Of a DNA stretch of 64,000 nt, positions 59,435-64,000 are shown one piece after another. Numbering within the stretch: the stretch's first letter is position 1; each line of letters starts with the position of its first letter. A program made the translations under genes and the position numbers. Under the pieces are notes generated by a model, which was not told where the DNA came from, made no database searches, and was given only the letters and a program-made list of their open reading frames with translations. The stretch is from CAINVV01 sp038323575 (lineage in GTDB: Bacteria > Bacteroidota > Bacteroidia > Bacteroidales > Prolixibacteraceae). Where the stretch lies: NCBI GenBank assembly GCA_038323575.1, contig JBBQHB010000006.1, positions 40,561 through 104,560 on the forward strand, given 5' to 3'.

Positions 59435-61015
59435 ATGAAGAACCTGATTCCTGCATTGCTGCTTTCCCCTTGGTGCCTGGTGTCCCTGCCCCAGGCTGTT
59501 TTTTCTTCAAACCCGGAAACGAAAACCGATAGTAAGGCCAAAAGTGCATGGGTTTATCCGGGCAAGGACGGCAAGCTGGTCTATCAAACTACTCCGGCAG
59601 GAGATAAAATCATGGACTTTTCGCATGCCGGATACATGGGTGGCGGCGTTGCGCTTCCGGTTGTTCCGGTAAAAAAAACGGTAAAATCTACCGGTGTCTC
59701 TGATGCCACAGAACTTATCCAGTCAGCAATAAATGAGGTTGCCAGTCTGCCGGTGTCGGAGGGATTTAGGGGAGCGATACTCCTGGAACCGGGCGTCTAT
59801 AACTGTTCCGGTACAATAACCATCGATGTTGACGGCCTCGTTCTTCGTGGTAGCGGATGCGGTAAAGAGGGTTCAGTCCTCAAGATGAATGGGGACAAAC
59901 ACTCCGCCATCGTGATCGGGAAAGGCAGAAACAGGGCATCTTCTGCGGAATCTGTTACCAAAACCACCATCTCCGACAAATATGTGCCATCAGGATCCAA
60001 AAGTTTCACGGTAGCCGATTCCAAAGGATTTGCTGCCGGCGACCTAATCGAAATCAGGAAACCTGTCACAAAGGCATGGGTTCATTTCATGGAGATGGAC
60101 AACATGGTGCGCGACGGAAAATCCCAAACCTGGATCAGGGAAGGTTCCACTGTCGACACAAGGCGTACCATTTCATCAATAAAAGGCAATAAAATTACGG
60201 TGGATGTTCCGCTGTCTGACTCATTCGATTCAACATACGCTGATCCTACCGGGACATTGGTTGTCAAAGTGCAACCCTCCGATCAGGTTTCTCAGTCGGG
60301 AGTGGAAAACCTGCATATCCAGGCGCCCCCGGCAGAGGTGAGCCACGAACAGTCACTGTACAATGCGCTGCGGATAAATGGCCGCGACTGTTGGGCCAAA
60401 AACTTACTGATTGAAGAGACGATGAACAGCGTTGGAGCTAACGGCAGCCGGATTACCCTTGAAGATATCAGGATCACCCGGACCGTTCCGAATGTAGGCG
60501 GCTCCAAACCGGCAGAATTTGCCCCCAACGCCGGACAAATCCTGATGAACCGCTGCTCCAGTCACGGCGATAACATCTGGCATGTGGGCACCGGAGCAGG
60601 CGTGGCAGGTCCTATCGTCATGCTGAATTGTACTTTCAGCGGAACCGGTCACATTGAAGGTCACCAGCGGTGGACGACCGGAATCCTGCTCGACAACTGC
60701 CAGATTCCAGAAGGAGTGATCGCCCTCAAAAATCGCGGATCAATGGGTTCCGGTCATGGCTGGGGTTCTGCCTGGTCGGTGGTATGGAACTGCAATGCAA
60801 AAAGTAACGTAGTACAGCAACCACCGGGTGCATACAATTGGTTGATAGGCTCCACCGGGACCAACATCCCGACCGCACGCCCGTTCGACAAGTCACCAAC
60901 ATTGCCGTTGGGCATTTCGGATTCTCCGGGTGTAAAAGTAATGCCGGAAAGCCTGTATTTGAAACAATTGGAAGAAAGATTGGGGAAACAGGCATTAAGA
61001 AACATCGGGTATTGA
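59435..61015 (+). CDS. Secreted beta-helix protein, candidate lyase (paralogue of 53210)
   Basis: 526 residues from ATG 59435, four bases after the propeller gene; the longer open frame upstream overlaps that gene and is spurious. Signal peptide (LIPALLLSPWCLVSLPQAVF). Same plan as the protein at 53210: DFSHAGYMGGGVALPVVPVK, LIQSAINEVASLPVSEGFRG, ILLEPGVYNCSGTITIDVDG, then coils ending GHIEGHQRWTTGILLDN and GSMGSGHGWGSAWSVVWNC. Shared conserved blocks suggest common chemistry. The fold is that of pectate-lyase-like enzymes. Together they bracket the oxidoreductase, fucosidase and propeller genes, so they may start and end one degradative cassette. No named PL family is assigned. Confidence 0.7.
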   Translation: MKNLIPALLLSPWCLVSLPQAVFSSNPETKTDSKAKSAWVYPGKDGKLVYQTTPAGDKIMDFSHAGYMGGGVALPVVPVKKTVKSTGVSDATELIQSAINEVASLPVSEGFRGAILLEPGVYNCSGTITIDVDGLVLRGSGCGKEGSVLKMNGDKHSAIVIGKGRNRASSAESVTKTTISDKYVPSGSKSFTVADSKGFAAGDLIEIRKPVTKAWVHFMEMDNMVRDGKSQTWIREGSTVDTRRTISSIKGNKITVDVPLSDSFDSTYADPTGTLVVKVQPSDQVSQSGVENLHIQAPPAEVSHEQSLYNALRINGRDCWAKNLLIEETMNSVGANGSRITLEDIRITRTVPNVGGSKPAEFAPNAGQILMNRCSSHGDNIWHVGTGAGVAGPIVMLNCTFSGTGHIEGHQRWTTGILLDNCQIPEGVIALKNRGSMGSGHGWGSAWSVVWNCNAKSNVVQQPPGAYNWLIGSTGTNIPTARPFDKSPTLPLGISDSPGVKVMPESLYLKQLEERLGKQALRNIGY

Positions 61016-61081
61016 ATGCAAGAAAAAGGCAGGCAAAAGCTTAAAACAGTCTCTTAATCAATTCTGTCATTAAGGCAAATT

Positions 61082-62539
61082 TTAATAGTGTAATGTCTTG
61101 TCCTCCTTCAAATTATCAAACTTAAAATTCACCAGATCGTATGAATCCGGTGTCATGCCTATTCCAATCCGACCAAGCGGATGGTAGCCACCACTGAAAT
61201 AATTTTCTATTGCAAACCTCAGACTGGGAAGATTGGCTGATGGATCCAGGACAGAAACTGCCAACAGGTATTCTCCCTTTTCCAAATTAACCGGCAACCG
61301 GAATTGGGCTTTTACAATATTGAGCGGTGCAGGCAGGTCATACTGTTGCAATGTATTGTTCCATTTATCTCCCGGCATCCATGTTGAAATGTCGGCATCT
61401 TTGATAATTCCTGACCAGATAACTTTTTTATCCTTCCTGTCCAGCAAAGAAATTTGTACAGGCCAGTTGTAATACATGGGAGCAGAACCGACGTTTCGAA
61501 CCTTCATGGTAATGTTTAGTTTTCCACCGGGTTTTACCTCTTTTGTATATTCAGCTTCCTCCAGGACAAACCTGTAGCCAAAAATCTTTTGCATCTCGCT
61601 TGCCTTTCGGGCAACTTCCGGGGATTTTTTTGAATAGTTGGCAATCCAGCCCAGGTGATTGGCGTGGAGGGTGCGGATAAGATCCATGATATAGTTGAAA
61701 TGAACCGGCTGGAGCAGTGAAGAATCGGGTCCGGCTCCCGGTTGGGTCTTGTAATGGCCCCAGTCGTAGGCAGTTTCGCCGCCTACTACCTGCCTTTTCC
61801 AGTAATCCCCCTTGGCAAGCATGCCATTGTATTGTTTAGATTCGTCAAAATGGGCAAAAGAGTCCCAGTAGTATCCGAACTCAAAACCGGTAAAATCCCT
61901 GGCGTAGCGGATCATGACTTTTTTATGCTTAAAGTAGGTTTTGAACCAGGTTCCCATTATTTGCTGCACCTCGGGTGTAGGTATGGGAGAATGTTGTTCC
62001 CCCCAGAAGCCTATCAGACCCATTTCGATGTAAGCAACCCTGGGATCATTGTCCCAGGCTTCTGCCATTTTAACGATCATTTTCTTCAGTCGCAGCTGAA
62101 AGGCAGGGCTTGTATAGTCAAGGGCTTTCAAATCCTTGGGGAAGTAAGAGGCTACATATTTGACCGTATAGTATCCTCCTCTTACTTCAATCAGGCTGCT
62201 GTCTTTGTTTTGTTTGTCATAAGGATAGGCCAGGAAGACCCGGGGTATTGCCTTTTGGTTCAATGCAGGCATTGCTTTGAAGACTTTGTCGGAGTATTCT
62301 TTGATCTTGTCAACCCCATCGGTACTGTCTTTCTCCATATCACTCCATTTGATGTAGACATGGTTTAACGTGGCATATTCTCCTCCCCTGAACCCTTTCA
62401 GCGGATTTGGAAAAGCTTCCGGCGTTTCCGTATAGCGAAATATCACACTTTTTTTTCCTATGCTGTAAGCATCGCTACCTACCGTCAGAAACAGAAGAAA
62501 AAAAATATTTACAATACTTATTTTAAATGTCTTATACAT
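61082..62539 (-). CDS. DUF4832 protein with TIM-barrel N-terminus
   Basis: 485 residues. Signal peptide (ISIVNIFFLLFLTVGSDAYS). Residues about 35-320 look like a glycoside-hydrolase-type barrel: AFPNPLKGFRGGEYATLNHV, YIEMGLIGFWGEQHSPIPTP with a Glu after a strand, and HANHLGWIANYSKKSPEVAR. The C-terminal DUF4832 beta-sandwich has GYRFVLEEAEYTKEVKPGGK and GEYLLAVSVLDPSANLPSLR. Function is unknown, but members are common in glycan loci. It faces the beta-helix operon tail to tail (66 bases) and is on the strand of the GH2 gene to its right. Confidence 0.75.
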   Translation of the reverse strand: MYKTFKISIVNIFFLLFLTVGSDAYSIGKKSVIFRYTETPEAFPNPLKGFRGGEYATLNHVYIKWSDMEKDSTDGVDKIKEYSDKVFKAMPALNQKAIPRVFLAYPYDKQNKDSSLIEVRGGYYTVKYVASYFPKDLKALDYTSPAFQLRLKKMIVKMAEAWDNDPRVAYIEMGLIGFWGEQHSPIPTPEVQQIMGTWFKTYFKHKKVMIRYARDFTGFEFGYYWDSFAHFDESKQYNGMLAKGDYWKRQVVGGETAYDWGHYKTQPGAGPDSSLLQPVHFNYIMDLIRTLHANHLGWIANYSKKSPEVARKASEMQKIFGYRFVLEEAEYTKEVKPGGKLNITMKVRNVGSAPMYYNWPVQISLLDRKDKKVIWSGIIKDADISTWMPGDKWNNTLQQYDLPAPLNIVKAQFRLPVNLEKGEYLLAVSVLDPSANLPSLRFAIENYFSGGYHPLGRIGIGMTPDSYDLVNFKFDNLKEDKTLHY

Positions 62540-62615
62540 AACCTGCCTGTGTTTCTATTACCTTACGAATACATGAAAACTATTAAAATATTCAGTGACT
62601 ATTAACAAAAAATCC

Positions 62616-62735
62616 TAATCCCGGAGGGATTACATGTTTATAGAAAAGACATAATTGGAGAACATTCGACCCCGGCCGGGGTCGTATTAGGAACCTCCGC
62701 ATACCTCTATAAACATGTGATGCCTCCGGCATCAT
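62616..62735. repeat. Nested palindromic repeat between DUF4832 and GH2 genes
   Basis: Outer arms ACATGTTTATA (62632-62642) and TATAAACATGT (62708-62718) are perfect inverted repeats. Each is preceded or followed by a small GGAG/CTCC hairpin (ATCCCGGAGGGAT; GATGCCTCCGGCATC). The centre is a perfect palindrome CGACCCCGGCCGGGGTCG (62667-62684). The design resembles 4786-4925 but with a different sequence. It fills a 248-base gap and may end the GH2 transcript. Confidence 0.7.
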
Positions 62736-62787
62736 GTTAACGGACAAATTTAAACTGTTTCTGAATTTCTTTTGATCCTTGGTGAAG

Positions 62788-64000
62788 CTACTTGCCTTCT
62801 ATTGTCAGAACTGTTGAAGGAAGTCCTGCTGCCGAAACCTTAACCGTAATATCTCCGGGTTGACGAACCGATTGAATGACAGCCAATGCCTTACCGAAAT
62901 AGGTAGTTCTCTTGTTTCCCTTGAAAGCTTCGTCGCTTCGCAGGTCACCGTTGTCCAGCCCGATCAGCTTGCCGCTGCCGGTCACCTCGAAGGTAAGCTG
63001 CCGGTCGTCGTTCGGGACAATCACTCCTTTTTCATCAACCAGCTTCACGGTCAGGTGGGAGAGATCCTGACCATCCGAATGAATAACTTCCCTGTCGGGA
63101 GAAAGTACAATTTTAGCTGGTTGTCCTGCCGTATTCAGTTCGAATTCAGCCGCTTTTACTTCCTGGTTGTATCCCTTTGCCTCAATCTTGCCTGCCTTGT
63201 AAGGTACATGCCACACAATGGTATTGTTGGCAAAGTCTGCGGTATTCCTTCTGCCCAATGAAGCGCCGTTTACCAAGAGCTCAACCTGAGAACAGTTGGT
63301 TATCGTCTGAACTTCAATAACATGTCCCTCGTATTGCGGAAACGTCCAGTGCGAAATCAGGTGAGGCCAGCTCCAGTGATCTTTGCCGGGATCAATATTC
63401 AGGGACTGATCCGCTACCGCGATGCTTACCATTGGTTCATTTTCCTTCCAGACAGCCCGGTGAAAGGCTGCTCTCGACTTTTCAAACATACAGACATCGA
63501 AAGGCGATGTTGGCCATCCTTTGCTTGGCCAGCCACTGCTTTCGCCCAAATAGTCGACGCCCGCCCACAGGAATTGTCCTAAGACAAAATCATTGTTGAT
63601 CACGTCATACCACGGATTTTTCGGGGCGTAGTCACGCAGGCTTTCGAACCTTCCACGGTAGTAGGGAAAGACCTCTGTACCAACTATCAACCGGTCGGGA
63701 AAGGATTTTTTATCGCTGAGATACCATGGCTCCTGGTAGTTGTAGCCAACAATATCAAGCGCCTCATTAAAGCCATTCTGATTGTAGATTCTCTTTTTGA
63801 CATTTCCAGGCGCAATGGCCACCATGACCTTTCTGGAAGGTTCAGTTTTATGGACAAAATCCACCAGCATCCCGGCCCTCCTGGTTCCGACCCCGGTTGT
63901 ATCGTTCTGCTCGCCGACTTCATTGCCCACACTCCACATCATGATGGACGGGTGGTTGCGGTCGCGGCGCAGCATCGCCTCCAGGTCTTTCTGCCACCAC
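62788..64000 (-). CDS. Glycoside hydrolase family 2 (5' end outside window)
   Basis: The frame is open to the right edge, with WWQKDLEAMLRRDRNHPSI before and around the first internal ATG at 63975, so the N-terminal domains are outside. What is seen is the second half: acid/base Glu in MMWSVGNEVGEQ, nucleophile Glu in LIVGTEVFPYYRG, then WAGVDYLGESSGWPSKG closing the barrel. A DUF4982 domain (TITNCSQVELLVNGASLG) and a C-terminal Ig-like GH2 domain (LSHLTVKLVDEKGVIVPNDD) follow. The architecture is that of Bacteroidota beta-galactosidase/glucuronidase-type GH2 enzymes. It is a different subtype from the GH2 at 48536, whose nucleophile sits in AEWGGD. Confidence 0.9.
   Translation of the reverse strand, partial: WWQKDLEAMLRRDRNHPSIMMWSVGNEVGEQNDTTGVGTRRAGMLVDFVHKTEPSRKVMVAIAPGNVKKRIYNQNGFNEALDIVGYNYQEPWYLSDKKSFPDRLIVGTEVFPYYRGRFESLRDYAPKNPWYDVINNDFVLGQFLWAGVDYLGESSGWPSKGWPTSPFDVCMFEKSRAAFHRAVWKENEPMVSIAVADQSLNIDPGKDHWSWPHLISHWTFPQYEGHVIEVQTITNCSQVELLVNGASLGRRNTADFANNTIVWHVPYKAGKIEAKGYNQEVKAAEFELNTAGQPAKIVLSPDREVIHSDGQDLSHLTVKLVDEKGVIVPNDDRQLTFEVTGSGKLIGLDNGDLRSDEAFKGNKRTTYFGKALAVIQSVRQPGDITVKVSAAGLPSTVLTIEGK

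Noticed and set aside
1..64000. CRISPR arrays, insertion sequences, integrases, tRNA or rRNA genes.
   Set aside because: No regularly spaced repeats, transposase or integrase motifs, or recognisable RNA genes were seen on either strand by reading; a covariance search was not possible.

Overview
The window comes from a member of the Bacteroidota, probably a free-living, polysaccharide-degrading member of the Bacteroidales/Marinilabiliales type (lineage is inferred). The signs are a SusC/SusD pair, a hybrid two-component regulator, many sulfatases and polysaccharide lyases, a C-terminal type IX secretion signal, and non-coding palindromic repeats typical of the phylum. No rRNA, tRNA, CRISPR array, insertion sequence or phage gene was recognised.

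Layout. (1) 1-1761: 3' part of a heparinase II/III-like lyase. (2) 1907-11974: an AT-richer accessory stretch. It holds an ABC exporter pair, a decayed 3' end of a second heparinase-like gene, a DUF2200 gene broken by one stop codon, a 5'-truncated Fic gene, an endonuclease/exonuclease/phosphatase lipoprotein between two copies of a long direct repeat, an APC permease fused to two universal-stress domains, a small mechanosensitive-type membrane protein, and an ECF sigma factor with a membrane partner. (3) 11975-14345: a cyanophycinase-like S51 peptidase, a tiny membrane protein, an SGNH hydrolase, and an orphan antitoxin followed by a truncated Doc toxin. (4) 14363-64000: a very large polysaccharide utilisation region. 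In order: PL8 lyase, GH97, a DUF4143 ATPase, the hybrid regulator, two sulfatases, a SusD-less TonB receptor with a T9SS-exported beta-helix protein, a DUF4380 protein, a heparinase-like lyase, a GH-A-like hydrolase, a sulfatase, SusC, SusD, a fasciclin lipoprotein, a glycan-binding-type lipoprotein, an alginate-lyase/DUF6250 protein, a sulfatase, an SGNH esterase, GH2, PL6, two related beta-helix proteins around a dehydrogenase/oxidoreductase pair, a GH29 fucosidase broken by a stop, a GH43-like propeller, a DUF4832 protein and a partial GH2.

How it fits together (inference). The regulator senses an oligosaccharide in the periplasm and switches on the locus. Surface and periplasmic lyases of at least four fold families cut a uronate-containing chain, four sulfatases and two SGNH esterases remove substituents, SusCD and the lipoproteins bind and import fragments, and GH2, GH29, GH97 and GH43-like enzymes trim them. 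The two cytoplasmic oxidoreductases may process a released sugar. The likely substrate is a sulfated, uronate-rich, fucose-decorated polysaccharide of glycosaminoglycan, ulvan or algal type; the exact glycan cannot be read from sequence. No GH88/GH105 unsaturated-uronyl hydrolase is visible here.

The most interesting points are an alginate-lyase domain whose catalytic middle is missing at a G10 tract that sets the reading frame of a fused DUF6250 domain, the paired uncharacterised beta-helix proteins, a near-identical palindromic motif upstream of both the sulfatase operon and susC, lysine-rich tails on three sulfatases, and three genes or remnants interrupted by a single in-frame TAA.
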